Shown here in pieces: positions 54,464-64,000 of a stretch of 64,000 nucleotides of DNA. Positions within the stretch are counted from its first letter, which is position 1, and every line of letters starts with the position of its first letter. The position numbers and the translations under genes are program-made. Source of the DNA: Mesorhabditis belari (Eukaryota; Nematoda; Chromadorea; Rhabditida; Rhabditidae); assembly GCA_958450365.1 (NCBI GenBank), contig CAUEEP010000760.1, positions 2,216,962 to 2,280,961 of the forward strand, written 5' to 3'. The notes under the pieces were generated by a model that saw only the letters and a list, made by a program, of their open reading frames with translations, ran no database searches and was not told the DNA's origin.

Positions 54464-57284
54464 CCGTCGTTCTGTCCGTCTGTCTGTCTGTCTGTCTGTC
54501 CGTCCGTCTGTCTGTCTGTCTGTCTGTCTGTCTTCTGTCTGTCTGTCTGTCCGTCCGTCTGTCTGTCTGTCTGTCCGTCTGTCTGTCCGTCCGTCTCTTT
54601 CTGTTTTTCTTTTCGTCTGTCTGTCCGTCTCTTTTTCTGGCTGTTTGTTTGTCTCTGTCTGTCCGTCTGTCTGTCCGTCTGTCTATCTGTACGGGCATTT
54701 TCTCGGCCGTGTTTTGACCAATAAAACTAAAACCTCTTCAGAAAACCTTAGAATATATTGTAGTTGTGCCATTTAAAATAAAAAACTAAAAAGTCAAAAT
54801 TCAGTGGCACCACGGGGGTCGAACCCGAATCCTGCGGGCCGTAGACAAGCGCACTCCTGACTGCGCAACGGCACTATGCGGCAGGCCCAAAAAATCCAGC
54901 TTTTTCGGCTAGTCTAAAGGAATATAACAGGATAATACCCAGACTTTTTAGTCCTGATAAGGTTGTTAAATCTGAAGGTCAACCAAAATTTCTTTAACCC
55001 TTTTATTCTGACTATTCACTAGCCAAAGGCTTGTTGGTTCAAAAATGGTATGATTACTTACTTGAAAATCCTGCCAAGTGCCCAGAATTCGATTCAGCTC
55101 AAACTCTCGTTGCTAAACAGTGAAATTTACTCAAAAGAGACCATTTTTTTCATTTTATAGCGAACTCGGCAATTTTTGAGAGTTCATTTGTGAAGTTTGT
55201 GTTTTTTAATTGAAGAGGTGGGCGGGAAAAACAACAATTATAGATCTGAATTGAAAATTTGAAGGGAGCATTTTGAAATAAACTTTGAAATGGATTAGCC
55301 ACAATTCTGACAACTTGGCTGACAGGCTGACAACTTGTAATAAAAAAGGCTCTATTTCTGGAGCTGTTTTCTTGTTTCACAAATGGTATAAGAGTATAAG
55401 AATTGACCAGTTTGTATCCGAATTTCTTTCAAATAGTATAAATTGGCAGTTTGATCGGTAGCTTTTAAAAAAAACGCATTAATCAAGAATTGATCATTGA
55501 TCAGCATTGATCAAGAGGGAAACATTCTAATCTTTATGATTACCACGAGTTCATTCGGTCCCTCCACCAAATAGAACATCGTCGCCCCACCCATGAGATA
55601 TCCACACAACAGGACCACCAGCCCAACGTGCATTGCGGCTCGTTTTGCATATTGAAGAAATAACTGAATATCGTTTTATTTATTGGGTTGGTGAATTAAA
55701 AACTGCCAGCTATTGTCATATGTCACAGTTTGGGCACTTTCTTCAAAAGAAACCCATTTTAGTGCTAATGGAAAAGTTGTAGAGAATCAAAAATCAAGCT
55801 TGTCTCCAAATTTTCAGAACGATTCAAATGCTGGTTTTCAAGAAATGTCAAATTTACGAATTTTCAGAAAAGCTGCATTTTAAGCGAAACTACTAAGTGT
55901 ATCTTTTTGGAAATTTGGCTACAAGCCTAATTTTTGATTCTCTACAACTTTTCTATTGACACCAAAATGGGTTTCTTTTGAAGAAAGTGCTCAAACTGGG
56001 CTGACAGCTGACATCTCCAGTCCTCCATTTTTGAGTCTCACACTTGTCTCACACACAAACCAAAATCCTACTACAAAAGATGAATCCGCAAATTGCCTGT
56101 AAAATGGGCAGAAGTCGTCAATAATAATGGAAAGTATTTCGGAATGAATTGATGGTTTTATGTTGAATAAATTTTAGTTCAAAGTCCCGCAGTTTTCAAT
56201 TCACTAACCTAATAGTTTATTTGGTTTTGATTTAAATCTCTATACCCGTAATCGATTCCTAGATCTATTCGTAATCTATTTGTAATCTCAAAAGAGCACG
56301 TCAATTTCGTCAACAGCCGTCTTTTTTTCGTCTTTTTTGAGAGGCCGCGACCCCTCAATGAGAAGAAACGAGCAACAAAATCTTTTTACACCCCAAAATA
56401 CCCATTATCTTGTCTTTTCAATCAAAAACTCTGAAAAAAAGTTGATTTTACTTTGCATCCTCGGTCTTCAGGTAGATCTAATTCGTCCTCGTCGTCGGAA
56501 ATTGGGGGACCGGCCGCGGTTAGGTCCAATTCCATCGGGATTTCGTCCACCGAATCCGAGAGATTCGATGTGGATCCCTGAAATAATCGTTTTTTGTTCA
56601 AAGGAATTGTTTTTTCTTTGAATTGCTTTCAAAATAGACTACTGCCATATTCTGAACTAGACTTCTAACGAAAACATTTGTCGGTCCTTTTTTGCCGTTG
56701 GCAATTTAAGGTTTTTTGTGTTTTTCTCAGCACCAACCCTTCTGTTTTGACTATCATTCAATGCAGAATAAAATTGCGCGTCGAATGAGACAACAATCAA
56801 CCCAAAATGTAATATCCATGGAGAGTTATGAGGTTTAAGTCCGCCCACAATGAGCGGGGTTTAGGTTTTTAGCCAATAACTTTGAGTGAATATTACATTT
56901 TGAGTTGATTTTTGTAGCATTCGACGCGCAATTTTATTCTGCATTGAATGATAGTCAAAATTGTCAAGATCGTAGGGTTGTTTGCTGAGAAAAACACGAA
57001 AAACCTTAAGTTGTCAACGGCAAAAAAAGGAGCGACAAATGTTTTCGTTACAAGTCTATTCTGAACAAACTAGTTTCACAGCCAGGATAAAATTTGGTGA
57101 ATTGGGAAAGCACAAGCCTAGTAAACTCATACAGAACTTAAATTGAGCTCAGCATTGTACTAAATTTTCAAAAAAACTCGTTTGATAAGCTTTTTAAAGC
57201 TTTTTAAAGCTTTTACATGTCTTGTAAACTTTTTAAACTTTTTAAAACGCAACTCACCATGTCAAATACATCGTTGGTGTTCAT
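49539..57284 (-). CDS. Two-pore-domain (TWK-type) potassium channel
   Basis: Fourteen exons join in phase to 548 residues: 57284-57258, 56577-56452, 55663-55547, 55112-55062, 54297-54033, 53930-53767, 53185-53068, 52191-52036, 51903-51828, 51681-51586, 50973-50871, 50007-49849, 49805-49690, 49611-49539. Order: short acidic N-terminus (ISDDEDELDLPED); M1 (MHVGLVVLLCGYLMGGATMF); long extracellular cap region with N-glycosylation sites (NIT, NFT, NET); pore helix and filter 1 (TTVITTIGYGNLVP); M2 (CCIFYALIGIPLLLVTIAD); Arg/Ser-rich linker; M3 (VFMVLLVLLAYTAIGGILF); filter 2 (TMATVGFGDIVP); M4 (MFFTMAYIIFGLSLATMCID); cytoplasmic tail. Dimers of such subunits carry background K+ current at the plasma membrane. 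Donor ATCAAA|GTCATT after exon 12 is weak. Introns hold transposons, two SINEs and, in intron 11, an SL1/5S cassette. Confidence 0.95.
50118..50135 (-). pseudogene. 5' end of a 5S rRNA gene (minus strand)
   Basis: Reading minus from 50135, GCTTACGACCATACCACG is the start of 5S rRNA. Similarity stops after 18 bases, giving AGCACGATGC instead of the 5S continuation. Its upstream side (50136-50290) resembles the upstream side of the plus-strand 5S start at 50577. Confidence 0.75.
50136..50576. repeat. Inverted 5S-upstream spacers flanking the SL RNA gene
   Basis: The complement of 50136-50290 and the plus strand of 50455-50576 share AGGTGCACA, CGCGTCTCTTC, GGATC..CTC..TTTC and a run just before GCTTACG, in the same order. 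The two 5S starts therefore point away from each other, with the SL RNA gene between. Microsatellite (AAAG)n at 50172-50200 lies in the left arm. Confidence 0.75.
50330..50430 (+). ncRNA. SL1 spliced leader RNA gene
   Basis: 50330-50351 equals the 22-nt nematode SL1 leader (GGTTTAATTACC then CAAGTTTGAG) and is followed at once by the GT donor (50352-50353). Downstream are an Sm-binding-like site AAAATTTTGG (50391-50400) and a 3' hairpin GCATCCCC-GTGA-GGGGATGC (50404-50424), the normal order in SL1 RNA at the usual size of about 100 nt. SL1 RNA donates its leader to mRNA 5' ends by trans-splicing. The region between donor and Sm site differs from the Caenorhabditis elegans sequence I know. It lies antisense within potassium-channel intron 11. 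Confidence 0.93.
50577..50653 (+). pseudogene. 5S rRNA gene, 5' two-thirds
   Basis: The segment starting GCTTACGACCATACCACG and containing CATCCCGTTCGATCTGCCAA, GTTAAGCAACGTTGGACTCG and GTTAGTA follows eukaryotic 5S rRNA positions 1-77. It then departs into A/T-rich sequence. GATCGGAG, the next 5S box, reappears at 50698 after about 44 bases, which could be an insertion. As it stands the internal promoter is broken and the 3' end is missing, so it is a pseudogene or relic. Confidence 0.88.
51115..51248 (+). mobile_element. SINE tail fragment (GACGGACA)n
   Basis: About 100 bp of CAGACGGACAGACAGA repeats followed by GTCTCTTTCTTTTGCTTTAT-ATATAGTAGAT, the standard SINE end. The tRNA-like head and body are missing. 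It abuts a fragment of the M2 MITE family (51030-51100). Confidence 0.8.
52350..52770. mobile_element. Two tandem TAGTAGTGCACCC-family MITE copies
   Basis: The first copy (52350 to about 52562) has both ends, CCGTATTCTCTCTAATAGTA and CTACTATTGGGAAAAATATG. The second (52602 onward) has only the left end and about 170 bp of interior nearly identical to the first (ATCGATGTGGGATCGGAGAA). It lies in potassium-channel intron 7. Confidence 0.85.
52890..52980 (-). pseudogene. tRNA-like sequence in potassium-channel intron 7
   Basis: On the minus strand AATAGCCGAATGGGTTACGC fits an A box and CGTAGGTTCGAATCAGAGCC a B box, with a long variable-arm-like middle as in Leu or Ser tRNAs. The acceptor strands do not pair, so it is a pseudogene or a SINE head. 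Confidence 0.5.
53515..53690. repeat. 19-bp array, potassium-channel intron 6
   Basis: Unit CAGTTCTGAATCGGCCGTC repeats about eight times with GGCTGTC and CTAGTTC variants. Both sides carry ATTGAATTTCGTC/GACGTCCG sequences and a TATGCTACGTCCG edge like the palindrome family at 17120 and 45945. Confidence 0.95.
54313..54890 (-). mobile_element. tRNA-derived SINE with long GACGGACA tail
   Basis: On the minus strand: A-box region GTTGCGCAGTCAGGAGTGCG (about 54870), B-box GGGTTCGACCCCCGTGGTGC (about 54803-54825), TTTTAAATGGCACAACTACA, TTCTAAGGTTTTCTGAAGAG, CCGAGAAAATGCCCGTACAG, about 370 bp of (GACAGACGGACA)n and end CACTGCTCTTTTATATATAT. It lies in potassium-channel intron 4, ending within a few bases of the exon 5 acceptor. 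Confidence 0.88.
55683..56212. mobile_element. MITE M1 copy 3, potassium-channel intron 2
   Basis: TTGGGTTGGTGAATTAAAAA and TTTTCAATTCACTAACCTAA ends, TA on both sides. The interior is about 90 percent like 31041-31558 by eye, in the same orientation, with the mariner C-terminal codons at about 56100-56150. Confidence 0.92.
56655..57055. repeat. Foldback in potassium-channel intron 1
   Basis: Arms include GAATAAAATTGCGCGTCGAA and its complement, and GGTTTTTCGTGTTTTTCTCA-type sequence. The loop is around CATGGAGAGTTATGAGG. A piece of the same sequence (TTTTTCTCAGCACCAACTCT) occurs inside the Tc1-like element at 58080. Confidence 0.85.
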
Positions 57285-57627
57285 TCTTCAAATAAAATTG
57301 AGTTACAAATGCAATTAGCCGATCAGCATAATGAAGAATCTTTAAACTATTTGAGTGAAAGAAATCTTTAACAATCACAGGTCGATTGTTGAGTGGAGAT
57401 GAACCTGAAAGAATGGGAGAAATTGGGTAAAAAAGACAGCTGCTCCATCCATGGATCCCCTTGACACAAGCCAAGACAACAGAACCGAGCAAAGTCCCAA
57501 AAAATCTCTCGCGAAATGACGATTGAGACAACAAGACAACTAGCGACAATTTTAGCATCAGCTTCCGGGTTGGGAAATATTAGTTTTTGAGTAGTTTGGT
57601 CAACGAAAAACATGGAAAAACACTATA

Positions 57628-58242
57628 CAGGGTGACCTGGTGCTCAATCGGCAACGTGTTCAGGCGAGCGAGATCTCAAAGCGCTTGAATGTCCCCAGAA
57701 GCCTCGTTTCTCGAACCATTCAAAGTTATGAAACTCTGGGCACAGGTTTTGATCACCCTGGAAGAGGTGCAAAACGAACAGCGGTTACTCCGGCTAATGT
57801 CAAGAAAGTGCGCGATCGTCTAAGATTAAACCCTAACCAATCGGCTCGAGGAATGGCACAGAAAATGGGTCTGAGGAGAAGCTCCGTCAACACAATCAAG
57901 AAAAAGCTGAAAATGAAGCCGTACAAGAAGAACAAATCTCAATTACTATCAGCTGCTGCGAAGGGCAAGCGAAAAGACCGATGTACCTAACTTTTGCAAC
58001 GGTTCAACGGAATCGATCACCACGACATGCTGTTCACCGATGAAAAGATATTTACCGTTGAGGGAATTCTCGTTTTTCGTGTTTTTCTCAGCACCAACTC
58101 TTCTATTTTCAGCAAATTTGAATTTAATTGTTAATTTGTTACTGTTATATGTTGAATCAAGATATTTAAGTTGACTTTTTGAGATGGGTTGCATATTAAA
58201 AGCCAGGCCTTTTGTGTGTTGCGATAATTCTTGGTCACCCTG
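57628..58242 (+). mobile_element. Tc1-like element, N-terminal transposase only
   Basis: Short inverted ends (CAGGGTGACC / GGTCACCCTG) flanked by TA. The plus frame reads the DNA-binding part (LNRQRVQASEISKRLNVPRS, GRGAKRTAVTPANVKKVRDR, NQSARGMAQKMGLRRSSVNT) and, after a stop at about 57988, RFNGIDHHDMLFTDEKIFTV with the first catalytic Asp. The rest of the catalytic core is absent. It lies 344 bp upstream of the potassium-channel ATG. Confidence 0.85.
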
Positions 58243-58607
58243 TACATTGACAACTTGAAGGAAAAAAGTGACACATGATTCAGCTCATTTCTTGAGCTAC
58301 ATTCTTGTAGACAGTTTTCAGATTCGTTAAATACAGGGAAACAGGAGCGACAAGAAGATCTTCACCAATCCTTCAACCAGAGCCTTCACTTACAATTAGC
58401 TTTGTCAACACTATTAGCTTTGTTAAAACATGACGATATTTTGGGCGTACGGTCGCGATGATGATATTTTAGGTCTCCTTAACTATCTTACTAATAATTT
58501 GGTGAAGATTCAAAGATAAACTAAACTATTATAGTCATTCGATAGCCCAGAATTTCCCCTTGAAAACTAGCACAAAGTTACTGAGAACTTTCTGCAAGCA
58601 AATAATA
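58243..58607. other. No feature seen
   Basis: Unique A/T-rich sequence between two Tc1-like elements; no frame, repeat or RNA could be supported. Confidence 0.4.
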
Positions 58608-59660
58608 CAGTCATGGACAAAAGTCTTTCGTGAAGGCGTTCGTGAAGTCGAAATTAAAGGGGAAACTATTCGGATCAAAAGTGGAGCTTTGGTACCTCAT
58701 CCGTCGAGTCTGGACAACTATTGGACCCCAAATTTTACGTGATCTGGTTGACAGCATGCCAAGGAGAGTTCAAACAGTAATTGCGGCTCGCGGAGAATTC
58801 AAAAGGACACAAGGAGAATTCAAACAGTAATTGCGGCTCGCAGAGGACCTACTAAGGATTGATTTTCAGTATTGAAACAGTATTTTCATACTGTTTTTCT
58901 CACATTTTGTCCATCAAAAGACTTTTGTCCTTCAATTTTTGGCTCAATTGTTGTTTCATGAAAAAGTTCATGACACCTGATAAATTGTCAAATTGTCAAA
59001 TTCTTTTTGCAATGTTAAAATTAGAGATAATAAGCTCTTTAAATCTTTTAACCATTTGAAAATTGGTCGGATTTGGATCAAGATATATTAGGTTGATGCA
59101 TAAGTCTTTTTGTTCCTTTTCGTCTGCCGTTTCAAGCCAACAAATGCACCAATTAAACTACGGTTGATTTCATTAGAAAAACCAATTATTTTTCTGCAAA
59201 ATAACATTAAAACGGGTTTAAAAATATTTTATGCCTGGATTTTCTTGAGAGTATGAAGTCGGGTAGTCAAAAAGGGCTAACTCGATGATGCGGTTTAGAC
59301 ATCTTAGCTAAAGAAAACCTATCTTCGTGTCAATAGATAAAAGATAGAGAGAAAAAAGTTTGATATTTCGCCAAAATTTCAGAGAAATTCATTCAGCCAA
59401 TTTTTCCGGAGAGTTTTTTATAGATTTTTACGAAAAAGGCGCTTTTCACTCTCGAATTTGCTTGAAAGTGAACCGAAATTGATTTAAAAAGATGGAAATT
59501 GAACAAAAAAACACTTTTTTTATAGAGCAAACTATAGATTAATTGGTGAATTTGTTACTTTTTAACAGAAGTACGAAAAAAACGAAAAGACTTATGCATC
59601 AACCTATTACAAAGAACAAACTTCTAAAAACCAACGTTAAAAGACTTTTGTCCATGACTG
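58608..59660 (+). mobile_element. Tc1-like element with nested MITE
   Basis: Inverted ends CAGTCATGGACAAAAGTCTT (21-22 bp) flanked by TA. Only the transposase C-terminus remains (VELWYLIRRVWTTIGPQILR, LVDSMPRRVQTVIAARG, 58640-58800). Interrupted at 59091-59604 by an M2 MITE. Confidence 0.88.
59091..59604. mobile_element. M2-family MITE nested in the Tc1-like element
   Basis: Ends GGTTGATGCATAAGTCTTTT and AAAAGACTTATGCATCAACC are exact complements with TA at both flanks. The interior is related to 32040-32556 and 39297-39845 although the outermost bases differ between subfamilies. Confidence 0.93.
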
Positions 59661-60293
59661 TAGATAATTTTGTTCAAATGTAAGTCACTTACTGTGGCAA
59701 TAGCAGTTGAATAGCTTGTACTGGTGTCAGACTGGCCCAAGTTTCAAGAAGGGGGTAAACAGTCTCCAGAAATCCGAAGCTCCAAGTAGGGACACTTGCC
59801 AAGACAAGTGGCAAGGCTTCGGGGTGATTTATTAGATATTGCCGTCTTTCCCATAAAGTCTCACGATCATCTAGTTGTAATCTAAAATTTTGTCATTGCA
59901 CTAGTTATCGTAGCCTTAAAAAGACTAGTAAAAGTCCTTAAAAACTTGAGTTGACACCAAAAATAATCGTCATTAGGTTCGCCGGTGAGTCGTATTGTCG
60001 TAAATCTGTTAAATAACCAAAAGTGTTGGACAGGAAAACAACAAAATCTTAACCACAGGCTGTTCAATGTTTTTAAAAGCTATCGTGAGCAAGCTTCTAA
60101 TATTTTTCAAAGAAAAACCATTATCCGCAATTACCGATCAGCCAAAAATTCAGCGAACTCCCCATGGAGAATTTTTATTCGAAAATTTTGTAGCCAGAAA
60201 GCTATAAATGGTTATTTTATGTCTAAAAATTCAAATTTTACAAGTTGGTCATCACTTTTTACAAGTTGTTCATCACTTTGTCAATCAGTATAT

Positions 60294-61826
60294 AAGGTGC
60301 GTCATAATTACTCATAAACCTTCGATCTTTCAAGTTTTTTGCATGTTTCTTGTATTAATATGGGATTTTTATTGTTTAGGTTGACATTGGACAGTCGAAC
60401 AGAATGGGGTTCTTGCCCATAAGGCTCATTTCGCCTAAGACTAGTGCCAACAGAATTTCCCGGCCTTCATCACGTTTAATCAATGGCTTTAGAGCCATTG
60501 ATTTTGTCTCCCCAGCTCCCCAGATCTCAATCCTATGAATTTTTCTGTTTGGTCCGTCCTTGAGACAAAATCTTGTAAGAAACCCATAAAGAATCCATAA
60601 AAGCATCGATTCCTGCATCGACTTGAAGAAAGTCCCGCAAAAAGCTTGAGCAGACGTTGACATTACCTACTTGGATGCCACAGTAGACGCATTCCATCGC
60701 ATCGGCATCGAGGAATCGGCCTGCTATAAAGCTGATGGAGATATTTTTGAAATTTATCGTATTATTAGTACTCTCTATTGTTCATTGGTTGACATTGGTC
60801 AGTCGAACAGAATGGGGTTCTCGCCCATAAGGCTCATTTTGCCTAAGACGATTCCTTTTCTATTCTTTTTTCCTAGATCTTTTAGAGTCGAAGATCTCAC
60901 GAATTATTCTTCACCCGTCAACCCAGAGAGTTACCCGAAAAAAGTTGGAATTGAAAAGTGTACGTTAAAGAATGGAATAGTTTTAATATCTAACTGAGCT
61001 AGGAAACAGTTGCTATACGAATTTTTGACTAAAAAGCAATTCTGGAAGCTACTGGAACTGAAGCTGAAGCTCTACTGAAGCTCTAGTGACAATAGAATTT
61101 CCTGGACATTTTTTCAACCCCTCGAAATCGGATGGCAAAAAAAGTAGATAAGGGGGGACCACATGAATCAAAAAATTATTTTTTCTTAAAAACCACTTTG
61201 CCTAAAAGAGAAAGATCTAAAAAGTACAGAAAACGCGTTTAAAAGTGAAAGAATTTTCTTACCCAAACCCGGCGAGCCTTTTTCCAAAAAAATCCCTGTA
61301 GTCCCCCACATGAAATTTTTTCCAAAAACTTTTTCATTTTTTTGTAAAACTATTGGGTTGATGGAAAAGTCCTTTCGGATTTTTTGCGAGAGTACCTTAA
61401 ATTTGTCTAATTTTGACGTTTTATAGCTCATCATAAAGCTGAATTCAAGACGGATCGATTGGTAAAAACCGTTTTGAGATATCTCTTTTCTAAATGTTTT
61501 TACAGCTATTTTAGTAAAGGGCGGCAGAGCCAAAAAATCCAATACAAAGCAATTTTTTCTAGAGTCACTAGATTATAATATTATAAACATAAAACTATAT
61601 TTTGACACAAAACAGAATACAGAAAAGTTGATATTTAGAGAGCTAGAGACTGCCGTACTATTAGAGAGTGTCATACTAGAGAGAATACGATAAGCGTTAT
61701 TTAAGTGTTGATTTAAATCTCCATAATAGTTGCTATGTATTAGATAAACATTGTTACAACAAAAATTTCAAGATTTTAACGACTCGGAAAATCTTTTCCC
61801 TTTGTTTTCGATTATGACGCACCTTG
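60294..61826 (+). mobile_element. Tc-type element, degraded
   Basis: Ends AAGGTGCGTCATAATTACTC and ATTATGACGCACCTT are inverted and match those at 9858 and 63032. Inside are a third-acidic-region scrap (SSPDLNPMNFSVWSVLE, about 60510-60560) and two direct copies of a 60-bp segment (CAGTCGAACAGAATGGGGTT at 60393 and 60799). No open transposase. Confidence 0.7.
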
Positions 61827-61892
61827 TACTATGAATTGTGTACTATGAATTGTGAATCGATCTGATTGATCGAATCTTTTGCCTGAGCATTG

Positions 61893-62750
61893 GGTCGCGT
61901 CCGTTTCCTTCCTATTTGCATTGCTATTTTGCAATTATTCGCGTCGCATTTTTTGTCCTTTTTCTCCCTTCCCGAAATTATTTTTTTTGGTCTGCGGGTT
62001 TTTGCCTTCTTTCTTGGGGGGCTTTGTTGTTTCATTTTTGATGCGCATGCTGTTTTTATAATGGGTATTGTTGCATTTCGGTTCTGTAATAATAAACAGT
62101 AACAGTAACGATTTCATGAGTTTCTTGCTGCCCCTACGGACCGAAATCCTTGGGATGAGTCCAAAAATTCACAGCGGCTCCCTTCAGCACCCTTTTACAG
62201 GCACTTGGGATCCCATCTCGACCGACGAAGAACTCGCCATAGTGGTCAAAATGAGCCGGAATTCGGTTGACCAATTCTACAGCCGGGGTTAGTTTTGGGA
62301 AGCGGTGACCACATGGGGCAGACAACGGATTGGTTACCGGATGACCCAAAATGGACGCTTCCGATTTGAGGGGTGAAAAGGGAGGTATATCTGGAAACAT
62401 AGGATGCTAGAACGACCGCGATTGTGCTCGCGCACAGAGAACAACCTGGTTACCATTTGTTTCATACAGCTGTTTCACAATTTCATATCACAATTAGTTC
62501 TCACTGTTTTCAATTAGAAAACGCGTTTAAATACCTAGGTCGCGTCCGTTTCCTTCCTATTTGCGTTGCTATTTTGCAATTATTCGCGTCGCATTTTTTG
62601 TCCTTTTTCTCCCTTCCCGAAATTATTTTTTTTTGGTCTGCGGGTTTTTGCCTTCTTTCTTGGGGGACTTTGTTGTTTCATTTTTAATGCGCATGCTGTT
62701 TTTGCAATGGGTATTGTTGCATTTCGGTTTTGTACTAATAAACAGTAACG
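61893..62750. mobile_element. Small element with about 215-bp direct terminal repeats
   Basis: 61893-62110 and 62538-62750 are about 95 percent alike by eye and in direct orientation (GGTCGCGTCCGTTTCCTTCC to AATAAACAGTAACG), separated by about 430 bp without a polyprotein frame. Each repeat ends just after AATAAA. The layout suggests a terminal-repeat retrotransposon in miniature, but tRNA-primer and polypurine sites were not clear and a simple local duplication is possible. Confidence 0.5.
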
Positions 62751-63031
62751 TTATAAATTCACTTTACTTTATGCTACCCTTCAGGTTTTAAATCCTGTTT
62801 AGATAACTGGTTTAACATCGCAGTAGAGAGACTGGTTTTACTAACATTCGTGTCACCATCGACGTAGTATCAATCCGATCCGCACTCTTCTCAAGAGTAT
62901 TACTCTATTGTTGGATACTACGTGTTCTTGTTACGTTATAAGCGCTTTTGGGGAAATCCTTTTTAACCTTTTGTGCTATTCGGCCATTCTTAAGCAGAAT
63001 CATCCTCGTTGATAAGGTCGCACCCAAACTA

Positions 63032-63553
63032 CAGGGTGCGTCATAATTATTGCAACAAGGGTTCAAAGACCGTTTTCCAAACAGCTTTCTTATTTTTTTT
63101 GCCCCCTTTTTTGTTGTGTTGCGTTCTATCTTCTTTATTCTTGCCTAATTGCCTCCCGCTCACACGAAGAAGACGGTTCAGGACTGGTGTGTGGCCAACT
63201 TTCCCTCAGTGATCACCAAGGATGAATGGCCTCCAAACTCACCGGATCTCAATGTGATGGACTTTTCCATTTGGGCAATCTTAGAGGCTAATGTCTGCTC
63301 TTTGACCTTGAAGAAGTCTTTGACCAAAGGATGGAAGGCGACTCCTCAAGATGACATTCGGGCCGCAGTGGAGGCATATCCGAACCGAGTAAGGGCTGTT
63401 ATCAAGGCAAAAGGCGGTCATATCGAATGATCTCTTGTTTCCTTATTTGTTACTGTTAAATAAAGCTATTTCTGTTTAAAAATCTTCTTCCAGTGAAACT
63501 TCTTGGTGTGCAATGCCTTGAGTATCTTGTTGCAATAATTATGACGCACCCTG
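63032..63553 (+). mobile_element. Tc-type element, C-terminal transposase only
   Basis: Perfect inverted ends of 27-28 bp (CAGGGTGCGTCATAATTATT) flanked by TA. The plus frame reads the last third of the transposase (VQDWCVANFPSVITKDEWPP, NSPDLNVMDFSIWAILEANV, RAAVEAYPNRVRAVIKAKGG) to a TGA at about 63430, followed by AATAAA. The DNA-binding part and first two catalytic residues are missing. Confidence 0.93.
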
Positions 63554-63872
63554 TATTGCCCTATTATCCAGAAACACATCTAAATCCTCTGTTTTTATCT
63601 ATTCTTTATTCAAAAAATTATATTTATTTTCGAATTTGTTGATCATTTTATATTCTCGACCCGGACACTAGACGTTGTATATGCAAAGAATGCGAGAAAA
63701 GCAAGAAATAAGAAAGAATAAGAAACCGAGAGAATTTCGGGGAAGATTTCGGGAAAGATAAAGACTACTGACATCAAAACCACACAAAATATAATTTTTT
63801 TTGTTCATTTCACAATCAGGTAGAGTTCTCACAAAAGTTGAAGAATCAAAGTTTTAGGTAAAACGAAAATGA

Positions 63873-63962
63873 TTAATTTCTATCCGAAGATCTCGAGCCG
63901 GGAGTGGATGGAGTCGGTGAGGTAAGAAGAGAATGGATCACACGCAGTTTTTCGCTCCATTC
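63873..63962 (-). CDS. Last exon of a gene extending beyond the window
   Basis: On the minus strand an exon begins right after CTTCAG at 63962 and reads 29 codons (EWSEKLRVIHSLLTSPTPST, PGSRSSDRN) to TAA. The Ser/Pro-rich end looks like a disordered C-terminus. The upstream exons lie beyond position 64000, so the product cannot be named. No second open frame competes here and the acceptor fits the local consensus. Confidence 0.45.
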   Translation of the reverse strand, partial: EWSEKLRVIHSLLTSPTPSTPGSRSSDRN

Positions 63963-64000
63963 CTGAAGAATTTTAGCATAGAAACTAACATAGTGAATTA

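Overview
This is nuclear DNA of a nematode, most likely a rhabditid. Three sequence facts support this. An exact copy of the 22-nt SL1 spliced leader, inside a complete SL RNA-like gene, lies at 50330-50430 next to 5S rRNA sequence. Arrays of the nematode telomere unit TTAGGC occur inside introns. Genes have many short introns ending in TTTTCAG or TTTTAG, and several start codons sit just after such an acceptor, as expected for trans-spliced genes.

Nine protein-coding loci can be read by joining exons with matching phase. In order they are: a CUB + C-type-lectin transmembrane receptor (2948-11148, -); an F-box gene with one in-frame TGA (16136-22686, -); a Cys-loop ligand-gated ion channel (23109-25470, +); a tubulin cofactor E-like protein, TBCEL (28102-33416, +); a 71-residue secreted peptide precursor (37705-38353, +); an acyl-CoA synthetase-type adenylating enzyme with an unusual basic tail (39083-47979, -); a small unknown gene (48794-49303, +); a TWK-type two-pore potassium channel (49539-57284, -); and the last exon of a gene leaving the window (63873-63962, -). 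They form no evident pathway. Several (ion channel, K2P channel, secreted peptide) suit excitable cells, but that is inference.

Most of the remaining DNA is repeats. Tc1/mariner-type elements with TA target duplications occur throughout, most internally deleted and several nested: a 702-bp near-perfect hairpin inside a mariner, a Tigger/pogo-type piece inside a mariner, and a MITE inside a Tc1 element. Almost every long intron owes its length to them. A second layer is tRNA-derived SINEs whose tails are (GACGGACA)n-type arrays, with minisatellites growing inside or beside tRNA-like A/B boxes. A 15-bp array of about 84 units lies just past the lectin gene, flanked by an inverted copy of that gene's own 3' end.

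Most interesting for follow-up: the SL1 RNA gene between outward-facing 5S rRNA 5' ends inside a potassium-channel intron; the SINE/minisatellite association; GC-AG introns needed to keep frames open; and a TA insertion whose empty site is preserved in a second SINE copy. The 57.3-63.9 kb region holds only transposon remains and a possible small terminal-repeat element.
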